Origin: Cyrtodaria siliqua
Lineage: Eukaryota; Mollusca; Bivalvia; Adapedonta; Hiatellidae
Assembly: GCA_037043455.1 (NCBI GenBank)
Contig: JAWPHD010001136.1
Span: 289,622-353,621, forward strand
Length of the DNA: 64,000 nt
Direction of reading: 5' to 3'
Shown: positions 12,201-24,200 of the stretch, in pieces
Layout: each line of letters starts with the position of its first letter
Position numbering within the stretch: the stretch's first letter is position 1
Program-made: the position numbers and the translations under genes
The notes under the pieces: model-generated
What the model saw: only the letters and a program-made list of their open reading frames with translations
What the model was told of the DNA's origin: nothing
Databases searched by the model: none

Positions 12201-15200
12201 TTTTAATTCCTCTAAAATAGAGTGAGAAAAGGGCCATAATCAAGGGGATCGTGTGGGAGGCACATAGAGATATATAAAGAGAGACAGAGAAATTCCAATC
12301 CAATGTAGTTCTGTATCCCATTAACACATATTTGGTTATATTGGAACAGCAATCTCAGAGTGGGGTGAGATGAAGGATGAAGTTTTCTTTTAACAATATT
12401 GCTATATTCAGGTGCATGTATTTGAGAAGCTGCAGTTTGCCCCAGTGAGATATTCATGTTTTACTGTTGCTTTATTTCAGATATTGAGAAGCTGCAGGTT
12501 GGGCCAGTGAGATGCTCATGTTTATAGTGTTGCTATGTCTCAGATATTGAGAAGCTGCAGTTTGAGCCAGTGATATATTCATGTTTTACTGTTGCTACAT
12601 TTCAGATATTGAGAAGCTGCAGTTTGAGCCAGTGAGGTATTCATGTTTTACTGTGCTACATTTCAGATATTGAGAAGCTGCAGTTTGGGCCAGTGAGGTA
12701 TTCATGTTATACTGTTGCTACATTTCAGATATTGAGAAGCTGCAATTGGGCCAGTGAGATATTCATGGTTATACTGTTGCTACATTTCAGATATTGAGAA
12801 GCTGCAGTTTGGGCCATTGAGATATTCATGTTTATTCTGTTGCTATATTTGAGAAGCTGTAGTTTGGATAAGAGAGATATTCATGTTTTATTGTTGCTAC
12901 ATTTCAGATATTGAGAAGCTGCAGTTTGGGCCAGTGAGATATTCATGGTTATACTGTTGCTACATTTCAGATATTGAGAAGCTGCAGTTTGGGCCAGTGA
13001 GATATTCATGGTTATACTGTTGCTATATTTCAGATATTGAGAAGCTGCAGTTTGGGCCAGTGATTTATTCATGGTTATAATGTTGCTAAATTTGAGAAGC
13101 TGCAGTTCGGGCCAGTGAGATATTCATGTTTTACTGTTGCTACATTTCAGATATTGAGAAGTTGCAGTTCGGGCCAGTGAGATATTCATGTTTTACTGTT
13201 GCTACATTTCAGATATTGAGAAGCTGCAGTTTGGGCCAGTGAGATATTCATGTTTTACTGTTGCTACAATTCAGATATTGAGAAGCTGCAGTTTGGGCCA
13301 TTGAGATATTCATGTTTATTCTGTTGCTATATTTGAGAAGCTGTAGTTTGGATAAGAGAGATATTCATGTTTTATTGTTGCTACATTTCAGATATTGAGA
13401 AGCTGCAGTTTGGGCCAGTGAGATATTCATGGTTATACTGTTGCTACATTTCAGATATTGAGAAGCTGCAGTTTGGGCCAGTGAGATATTCATGGTTATA
13501 CTGTTGCTATATTTCAGATATTGAGAAGCTGCAGTTTGGGCCAGTGATTTATTCATGGTTATACTGTTGCTATATTTGAGAAGCTGCAGTTCGGGCCAGT
13601 GAGATATTCATGTTTTACTGTTGCTACATTTCAGATATTGATAAGTTGCAGTTCGGGCCAGTGAGATATTCATGTTTTACTGTTGCTACATTTCAGATAT
13701 TAAGAAGCTGCAGTTTGGGCCAGTGAGATATTCATGTTTTACTGTTGCTATATTTCAGATATTGATAAGTTGCAGTTCGGGCCAGTGAGATATTCATGTT
13801 TTACTGTTGCTGCATTTCAGATATTGAGAAGCTGCAGTTTGGGACAGTGAGATATTCATGGTTATACTGTTGCTATATTCCAGATATTGAGAAGCTGCAG
13901 TTTGGGCCAGTGAGATATTCATGTTTATTTTGTTGCTATATTTGAGAAGCTACGGTTTGGGCCAGTGAGATATTCATGGTTATACTGTTGCTACATTTCA
14001 GATATTTGAGGAGCTGCAGTTTAGGTCAGTGAGATATTCATGTTTATACTGTTGCTACATTTCAGATATGGAGAAGCTGCAGTTTGGGCCAGTGATATAT
14101 TCATGTTTATTCTGTTACCATTTTTGAGAAGCTGCAGTTTGGGCCAGTGAGATATTCATGGTTATGCTGTTGCTACATTTCAGATATTTGAGAAGCTGCA
14201 GTTTAAGCCAGTGAGATATTCATGTTTATTTTGTTGCTATATTTGAGAAGCTGCAGTTTGGGCCAGTGAGATATTCATGGTTATACTGTTGCTACATTTC
14301 AGATTTGAGAAGTTGCAATTTGAGTCAGTGAGATATTCATGTTTATACTGTTGCTACATTTCAGATATGGAGAAGCTGCAGTTTGGGCCAGTGATATATT
14401 CATGTTTATTCTGTTGCTACATTTCAGATATTTGAGCAGCTGCAGTTTGAGCCAGTGAGATATTCATGTTTATACTGTTGCTGCATTTCAGATATTGAGA
14501 AGCTGCAGTTCGGGCCAGTGAGATACTCATGTTTATGCTGTTGCTATATTTGAGAAGCTGCAGTTTGGATAAGAGAGATATTCATGTTTATACTGTTGCT
14601 ATATTTCAGATATTTGAGAAGCTGCAGTTTGGGCCAGTGAGAGAACCAGGCTTTAGTATCATATCGCACATGTTGTTGAGTTTCCAGCATTCACCTGACC
14701 CATTTCACAAGGTATGTACATATACATTGTGCAAAATGTGCATTGTATTGAATTAGGAAATACCGGGTAGGTATTGACTTTTTTTTCTCACACATAGTAT
14801 ACCTACGGTAGTTTTTCATCGTTAAAATTAATTTGTATTAGTTGTATCCCGATGCATGATTTCATAAGTGGTAGAAAGATGATTTTTTTCTTTCAAAAAG
14901 CATTAAAAGACCTATGAAAAAAAATATAATATAGCTACAGGAACAAAATAATGATACAAAATTGCTATTAAAAGTTAAAGGGAGTACATCAGGCTTTTCA
15001 AAGGGGTCTAGGGGTCCGACTTAAAATTGACAAATAATGATATTTTCTATTTTAAAGCGCCTAAACATAATGAATGATCCTAAAAATGACCCCTTAGTTA
15101 CAAATAAATTCATTCTGTACAGAACAGTCGATTCCGTTTAATCGCATATTGGTTTATAATTGCATATTTCGGTTAATTGCATAAAGTTTAGAAACACAAA

Positions 15201-18200
15201 ACCATTCGTATTCTTTTGCATGTAAAAAAACCCGTATAATCGCATAGGTTTTTGTCACATTCCAGATAATATCATAATGAATATCTGGCAAATTGCATAC
15301 TGAAAGTCAAATTTACCTGTATTTCTCAACTGTTAAGGTGTACCAGAAGTAAATCAAATCCCATTGAGTCCAATGCAATATTGAGCAAGCTTTTTAGTTA
15401 TCCATTTTTCAAAATGAAGTTCAACTAAAATTCACTTACATGTTCTTAGTCATGAGACCTGCCTCTCTAGAAAACTGCTGAGAATAGTAGGGGTCATGTG
15501 GCATATTAGAAAATAAAATTCTGATCTTTGTTGATACCGTGAACAAACTGCGTTCATTTGGCACCTCTTAAATGTGTTCTACTTTCACTTTCAAAACTGT
15601 CAAGTTGACAAATAAAATCATCATACAACCATTCAAATGGTTTTTAGCTATCACAAACAAGTCAATAAAGTCATTTCAGCCAGAAAAACAGGCCTTAAAT
15701 ACTCAAAAATGCCTTTTATCACAAAAAAAGTTAGGGATTATATATTTGGGAACTCCTTTCGACTACACCAGGCATGAATACCACAGTGATTTACTTCCGG
15801 TATGCCTATAAGAACCCCTAATTGTGAGTGAATTTTAAAAACCTCTGTTCTGGCAAAGCCTAGAATATAGCGAATAAAAAATCATACATTTTGTCGAATC
15901 GGTTGAGTATTGATCAAGATATGCGCGTTTCAAAAATGTACAGTGAAGTCGACAGCGATGAAAAATCTGTAAAAATGTTCACAGTTTTACCTATCTTAAC
16001 TGTTATATAAAATGACACTGGGCATATCTGTACTTAGTTTAATGGATAAAATGCTTAAAAAAGTCAGTAAACCTGAAGAAATCAAGATGTTTACTTCCCA
16101 AAAGTGCTATATAAGTGCAAAATATTCTGGTTTTCATGCCAAATTCAGATTTACAAGGCAATTTGGTGTATTTGTGGCATCATACCTTAATTTGGTGGCA
16201 CAACATGCATATATAAACATCCCAATTACTCAGAAATGCAAATCTGGTACTAGCTTTGTGATTAAAAGTTAAGTTTCTATGACTGGACAGCATACTTTCC
16301 CTACTGTACTCTCTGACATTTTCTCAGAAAGTTCAATTTTAGGGGGTAAGGGGAAAGTTTTGGTGGTGTCACACCTATACAACTACACTTTTGCAAATTA
16401 TAATGCTGAATTATCATTGCAAATACAAATATCTACATGTTAACAACAAACAAGACTAGTTTTGTTGAAAAATGTCTCTCCAGGTCATCATTTAAAGACT
16501 TCAAAAATCTGAAACTCCAAATTACAGCTTTCCGAGGCAAAAAACATGCGAAAAAAAATCAAAACGCGTTTTTAAAACACCGTGAAGTATTTTTTGTTGG
16601 AGCTATAGTCATTGCGAAAAGTAAAATACTGTTTAGGTAAGAATCCGAGAGAAAATGAATATTCACATTACGCCGCCTTATAGGTGTACCAGAAGTAAAT
16701 CAAATCCCATTGAGTCCAATGCAATATTGAGCAAGCTTTTTAGTTATCCATTTTTCAAAATGAAGTTCAAACTAAGATTCACTTACATGTTCTTAGTCAT
16801 GAGACCTGCCTCTCTAGAAAACTGCTGAGAATAGTAGGGGTCATGTGGCATATAAGAAAATAAAATTCTGATCTTTGTTGAAACCGTGAACAAACTGCGT
16901 TCATTCGGCACCTCTTAAATGTGTTCTACTTTCACTTTCAAAACTGTCAAGTTGACAAATAAAATCATCATACAACCATGCAAATGGTTTTTAGCTATCA
17001 CAAACAAGTCAATAAAGTCATTTCAGCCAGAAAAACACTCCTTAAATACTCAAAAATGCCTTTTATCACAAAAAAAGTTAGGGATTATATATTTGGGAAC
17101 TCCTTTCGATACACCAGGCATGAATACCACAGTGATTAACTTCCGGTATGCCTTAATTGATTGACGGGGCAGAGATAAGCCCGAGGCAAATTGATTGACA
17201 AAAGGTGCTAATGAATGACTTGCCGAGAGAAAGTTTGCCATTTTGTGCAGCTTCCGTAAAGCTTCCACGCCATGACAATCGCTCACCAATTAGCATACAC
17301 AATTTAATAATAAGTTTGTACGCAATGTAAAGCAATGTGTTGTTAATTATTTATTGCTCTCAGTTTGCTAGTGTCGGTAGAGATGCATATGACATCGAGT
17401 AGCTCATAGAGGTTACTTAATAAATTAAAAATAAAATAAGCGTTCATGTTATTATCATGGCTGTGTAATTCACACGACAAACCATAGCAAAGCGACGCTG
17501 GTTGAAAGAAAACAAATACGCATAAATATTGTATAAAATCTATCAAATAACAGTAAATACAAAACGGATATGCACAGTATTAATCCTATCAAACATCTTA
17601 CATATAATTAACTCGCTTTTATGGAGTTTCTATGTAAGTATTAACAGAACAGTAAAACGAAAGTAGAAACGTGCACCGCTACATGTACAAAATGTTCAAT
17701 TTCGGCTATTCGAATACTTCGGTTAATATATTTTCTTGAAAAATGGGCTATGCAAATAACCGAAATCAACTGTAATACGTGCTATCCTAGGTTACGCACC
17801 AGGGTTAATTTCAGCATTTTATGCCCGATTCCATCCTTGCTATATGGTGTATTCGAAGTTTGAACCTTAACAATATGGTTCAAACATCATATTTTGATGG
17901 ATATAAGTGCTTTATCATGAATTGGAACATTTTTAGCTCTACTGATCAGAGATCAGCAGAGCTTATGCCGTGGTGCGGTGTCCGTCGTCCGTCCGTCTGT
18001 CCGTCTGTCTGTCCGTAAACTTTTATTTGTAGCGACTTCACAGCTGAAACTACTGGATGGATATTCATGAAACTTTACAGAAATGTTGCCCATAAAGTCT
18101 AGTTGATCCTAGCAAAAATTCATGTTGATGTGAAATCCAAGATGGCCGCCAAAGCTAAAAATAGAGTTTTAAAATACAAGTTTGTAGCGACTTCTTCTTG

Positions 18201-21200
18201 AAAACTATAAGTGATATTGATATGGGACTTTTTCTAAAATGATCAGCATGACATGATGTTGATCCTAGTCAAAAATCGTTTTGATTCAACGTTAAACATG
18301 GCTGCCAGCGGCCATCTTTGTTTACATAGAGTTATATAGTAAAAACTTGTAGCGACTACTTCTCTGAAACAATTTGGCGGATTGTCATGAAACTTTACAG
18401 GAATGTTGCTCTTGATGTCTTATTGACCCTAGAAAAATTTCAGGTCGGCCGGAAATTCAAGATGGCCGTCACAGCTAAAAATAGATTTTTAAAAAATAAG
18501 TTTGTAGCGACTACTTTTTGAAAACTATAAGTGATATTGATATGGGACTTTTTCTAAAATGATCAGCATTACATGATGTTGATCCTAGTCAAAAATCGTT
18601 GTGATTCAACGTTAAACATGGCTGCCAGCGGCCATCTTTGTTTACATAGAGTTATATAGTAAAAACTTGTAGCGACTACTCCTCTAAAACTACTTGGCGG
18701 ATTATCATGAAACTTTACAGGAATGTTGCTCTTGATGTCTAATTGATCCTTTCAAAATTTCAGGTCGGCCGGAAATTCAAGATGGCCGTCACAGCTAAAA
18801 ATAGATTTTTAAAAAATAAGTTTGTAGCGACTACTTCTTGAAAACTATAAGTGATATTGATATGGGACTTTTTCTAAAATGATCAGCATGACATGATGTA
18901 GATCCTTGTGGAAAATTATTTTGATTCGATGTTAAACATGGCTGCCAGTGGCCATCTTTGGTTACATAGAGTTTTATAGTAAAAACTTGTAGCGACTACT
19001 CCTCTGAAACTACTTGACGGATGTTCATGAAACTTCACAGGAATGTTGCTCTTGATGTCTAGTTGATCCTAGAAAAATTTCAGGTCGGCCGGAAATTCAA
19101 GATGGCCGCCACAGCTAAAAATAGATTTAAAATAAATAAGTTTGTAGCGACTACTTCTTCAAAACAATTAGAGATATTGATATGGGACTTTTTCTAAAAT
19201 GATCAGTATGACATGATGTTGGTCCTTGTCGAAAATCGTTTTGATTTGACCTTAAATATGGCTGCTTTGTTTACATAGAGTTATATAATGAAAACTTGTA
19301 GCGACTACTTCTTTGAAACTACCTGACGGATTTTCATAAAACTTCACAGGAATGTTGCTCTTAATGTCTTATTGATCTTAGCAAAATATCAGGTCGGCGG
19401 GAAATTCAAGATGGCCGCCACGGTTAAAAATAGATTTTCAAAAAACAAGTCTGTAGCGACTACTTCCTGAAATCAAAATCAATCAGTAGAGCTTCAAGGT
19501 CATTGACCTCTTGTTATAATTTAAGATATTTCTATAAAAATCCTGATGTACTCCCTTTAAGGTTAGTGCCCTATTTTCTATTTTCAGGGGTAGGTAGGTC
19601 GGGAAACAAAGAAAATCAATTTATATGGTTGACGTTAAGTTAAAAAAAAAATACTGGAGCTTTTCCACTAAAGGAAAAATACTTAGAGTTATTATATAAG
19701 AGTTTTTAATTTAAGTTGTATGAATTGTAACTTACATGAAGCTAAAAGAACATAAGCTCTTCAAAGGATGATTGACTGGTGGAAGTCCCTAACCTTCCAT
19801 CAGCAGGCCCATCAGCAGGCCCATCAGTGTGTGGACCCGGGGGCCCCGTTTGGTTACGGGGCAAAGAATAGGGCCACTGCAGATCCCGTTGGAGGGGAAG
19901 GCAGTGGGGTAGAACATAACTCATAAATGTTGAAGTTTCTCTTTGAAAATTGAACCAGTTCAATACTGTATTTAACGTAAAGAGTTTGCAAAATTTTGCA
20001 TCTTAAGCTTGCGCCAAATGTGTACTCGGTCAATAATGAAACTTTGCAGAAATACTATTTGCTGTGTTGCGTGTTGTTTTAGTCTTTTTTCTGAAAGGAA
20101 AGATCTTACGTAGCCCTGTACCATTAGATTAACAGCAGCATATTGTACATATAATATATAGCGGACATTCCCGTGTCACGTTTCTTTTTCCCTTCAGTAT
20201 ATATATGTATATAACTTACATATTTTGAAAATCCATGCTCTATAAATACAATATTAACGACCAGCCAATCCAAAACCAAAAACGGGAATGTCGAATTAAG
20301 AGTTACGAACTCATTATTCATTTTGCGCATATTCAGTCTCGAGTATTTTAAGTACCCATGAAAAAAACATACTTTCAGTCGGCATATATACATTATTTTA
20401 TGACCTGAACATCTGGATAAAGTTTGGATAAACAATTTTGTAGTGTAATTTTTCGTTAATTTGGCGCGTTAGTGCCTTTAATAATTAAATTACCTTGAAT
20501 GGTGTTAATGTTACAGTGTCATTCTGACTGACACAATTTTACTTGAATGGTGTTAATGGTACAGAGTCATTCTGACTGACACAGCTTTACTTGAATGGTG
20601 TTACTGTTACAGAGTCATTCTGACTGACCACAGCTTTACTTGAATGTTGTTACTGTTACAGAGTCATTCTGACTGACACAGCTTTACTTGAATGGTGTTA
20701 CTGTTACAGAGTCATTCTGACTGACACAGCTTTACTTGAATGGTGTTACTGTTACAGAGTCATTATGACTGAAACTGCTTTACTTGAATGGTGTTAATGT
20801 TACAGAGTCATTCTGACTGACCACAGCTTTACTTGAATGGTGTTACTGTTACAGAGTCATTTTGACTGACACAGCCTTACTTGAATGGTGTTCCTGTTAC
20901 ACAGTCATTCTGACTGACACTGCTTTACTTGAATGGTGTTAATGTTACAGAGTCATTCTGACTGACACAGCCTTACTTAAATAGTGTTTCTGTTACATTC
21001 GTTCTGACTGAGACAGCTTTACTTGAATGGTGTTACTGTTACAGAGTCATTCTGACTGACACAGCCTTACTTTAATGGTGTTACTGTTACAGAGTCATTC
21101 TGACTGACACAGCTTTACTTATAATTATTTCAAAGGAAAACAAAGCAATATTGATATATAGGGTTTCCTTCCTACTCAAAACAAGTCCTAAATTTGTATC

Positions 21201-24200
21201 TGGGGATATGTTTTTTAAAGAAACTAACCCGCCAAATAGTGGCAATATTACACCTCAAAACCATTTTTCAAAACTCTATCCAGGTGTTCAGGTCATATAA
21301 TAATGTATATACGCCGATTAAAAGGAAAGATTTATTAAGAGGTTCTTAAAATACCTGTGATTGAATATGCGTAAATTGAATTATAAGTTGATAACTCTTA
21401 ATTCGAGGGTCCAGTTTTGGGGTTGACAGCCTGGCTGGTTAAAGCTGTTTATATAGTGTCTATACAATTTGAATTCTAAAAATATGTAAGTTATTTGTAT
21501 ACCCTGTCATCAGTAGGTATAGAAATGGTGTGCATATTTTATAAAATTCGACTGTTATGGCAGGATGATTACTTTAAATATTCAAATGTTAATAGGAAAA
21601 GCACCCAAACTTGGTTAAAAAAACATAGTGAAGATTTGCTATTTGAATTCTACTTCCTTTTAAAATAATAACATGTTTATGTTTGCTATTAAACTGCTAA
21701 CTAATTTTATATGAGGACAAAATGTATATAATTTAAGATTGTAGTGTGTGTTTTTTTCGTTTTTAACCCAATCATGTTTCACCTTTTCTTAAACAGCCAA
21801 GTTAGATCAAAATGAAATGTGCCAAATTAAATTCTTTCTTCCTTAACATGTTTGAATTAACAGAGCGCAGCAGATTAAGGAATTTATACATAATGATTTA
21901 GCTGTCCAATGTTAATTTAGCTTTTATTAGTTTCTATTGGGTCACTTGATATGAGTTGAGATAGATAAATAATATTATAATCAATGGGTATATTCAGTAC
22001 ACAAAACATTATGAGAACTCCCTATGTCATTCACGCTTTCTCAGCCTAATTTAAATAACTTGATATTATTTACCTTACTTGAGGCCGTCCTCAAAAAAGT
22101 GTTGTGTTTGCTTTTCTCTGACCCAAAATGTTTCAAGTGGGTATTAAAGTAGGTAGGTAGTTTATCATTTAAAATAGTTTATCTGATATACCAGTAGACA
22201 GTAATTAAAGACACATATTGATGTAATAGATCACGCTTTATGCCAGGCAGTCACTAGTACAGTATTTTAAATAGAAAATAAAAAATGGGTTTCAAATGTT
22301 AAACTGATATAAAGGTAAAGAGGGACTAGATAACGCAGATGTTGCACAGTGTTTTTCAACTTTGATGTAAAGCAACCAATATGACACTTACTTCTTCAAA
22401 GAATATAGTTTGGATGGGTTAAGTTCTCGCCTCTCACTGCTGCGGGTTCGAATCCCATTGGGAGCTCGACTTGTGAGGAAAATGATGATTCTTACGGTAC
22501 TGGTTCTACCCAGGAAAATCGACCGTCATATATAACCTTACAGTCATGTGTTGAAAATGACGTAAAACATCATACAAAAATTGGATGAGTTAAGAGCAGG
22601 GAAGAGAGAGATGGTTATCATTTTAAATCATGAAAGATTCCTGGCTTGAATTTTACCTGGGTAAAACAAATACTGAATACCTCCTGTTCGTAAGAATCAT
22701 CAGTTTCCCAATTGAGAAGTTGAGTTCCCAGTGGGATTCAAACTTGCAGCGGTGAGAGGTGAGACAGTTTTAAACACAACAGCTTTACTATCCCTGCCTC
22801 AGAGGCGCTCTCCATCTTAGAAAAATTGGTACAAAATGCATAAAACGAAAAATTGGTACAAAATGCATAAAACGAAAAATTGCTACAAAACGCAATGAAA
22901 AATTGCTACAAAACGCATAAATGAAAAATTGCTACAAAATGTATAAACGAAAAAATAAAAGAAAAATTGCTACAAAACGCATAAAACGAAAAATTGCTAC
23001 AAAACGTACCAAAATGCATAAAATGAAAAATTGCTACAAAACGCATAAAATGAAAAATTGCTACAAAACGCATAAAACGAAAAATTGCTACAAAATGCAT
23101 AAACGAAAAATTGCTACAAAACGCATAAAAAGAAAAATTGGTACAAAACGCATAAAATGAAAAATTGGTACAAAACGCATTAAATGAAAAATTAGTACAA
23201 AACGCATAAAACTATCATAATCACAAAGAACATACAAGAACTACTAAGAACTACTAAAGAAACAACTACTGCGGTATCCATAGCGTTAATTGCAAAATGT
23301 CTCACAAATGTTCATGACATCATTGAATGTTTTGATGGTTGACGCTGTAGGTTGACTGTTTTCAAATGCCACCCTGGAAAAGACAGGGAGGAATATTAGC
23401 ATACATGTGTTCATAAGGTGTGTTTGGTTTCAGTCTGGAAGTTCTCGGTGACATGAGCTGATAACATTGAAGGGTTCCCTAGTATATAGCTACAGAACCT
23501 TTTTACCAGTTTTGGGGAAGGGGCCTTTTGGCCAAAATTTGGGGAAAATCCATGAATAGGGAATGAAATTTCCAGAGTTAAGTTTAAAAATGGGAAAACT
23601 GCACAATTTTAAAAGAAATTTGGTTGGGGAAGAGGCCTTATACAGGCCGCTGCAAAGAATTTTAAAAGGCCCTGAGCTATATCAACTTATTGGCCTGCAT
23701 ACAAGACAGAGATTGGAGACAGCTAACTTACTTGCAGACCTCCTTATGAGACAAAGATTTGTGACAATTAACTAGCTTCCAGACTTGCTTTGGAGACAAA
23801 CTGTGTTGATGTACTTATCTGTGATTCCAAGAACTGTTGTTTTAGTGTTATATTTATATGATTATACCATATTTATATGATTATACCATATTTATATGAT
23901 TATACCATATTTATATGATTATATTTATATGATTATACCATATTTATATGATTATACCATATTTATATGATTATACCATATTTATGATTATACCATATTT
24001 ATATGTTATACCATATTTATATGATTATACCATATTTATATGATTATACCATATTTATATGATTATACCATATTTCCCCTCATAAGAATGTCTCCCCTAA
24101 TAATAGCGCCCCACTTCTACACACCTTTTCAAGTAAAAAAATAAAAAAGATCTTGAATACATTTCCGGTCTTTTATGTCCAAAAATCCTTCTCACTCCCC

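Larger units (their letters stand above)
14975..19560. mobile_element. 4.6-kb composite unit with 19-bp TTAA-type inverted termini
   Basis: Left terminus TTAAAGGGAGTACATCAGG (14975-14993) and its exact reverse complement at 19542-19560. Both ends show TTAA followed by AGGGA, like the smaller elements at 4245, 11172 and 28417. Inside are a weaker inverted pair (about 15120-15180 with 17705-17775), a 472-bp direct repeat and a ~320-bp tandem array. No transposase was seen, so it would have to be moved by another element. It begins 263 bp after exon 2. Confidence 0.65.

Noticed and set aside
12881..13579. Mirror open reading frames on both strands
   Set aside because: They lie wholly in the exon-derived tandem array; unit length and base content keep frames open. 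No start context or homology.
15336..17153. Complete LTR retrotransposon
   Set aside because: The direct repeats look LTR-like, but there are no gag or pol frames, clean TG...CA ends or primer-binding site.
23563..23775. Possible small exon or gene
   Set aside because: A 70-codon frame with no domain, no splice sites in phase with USP38 and a local duplication; chance is the simpler reading.
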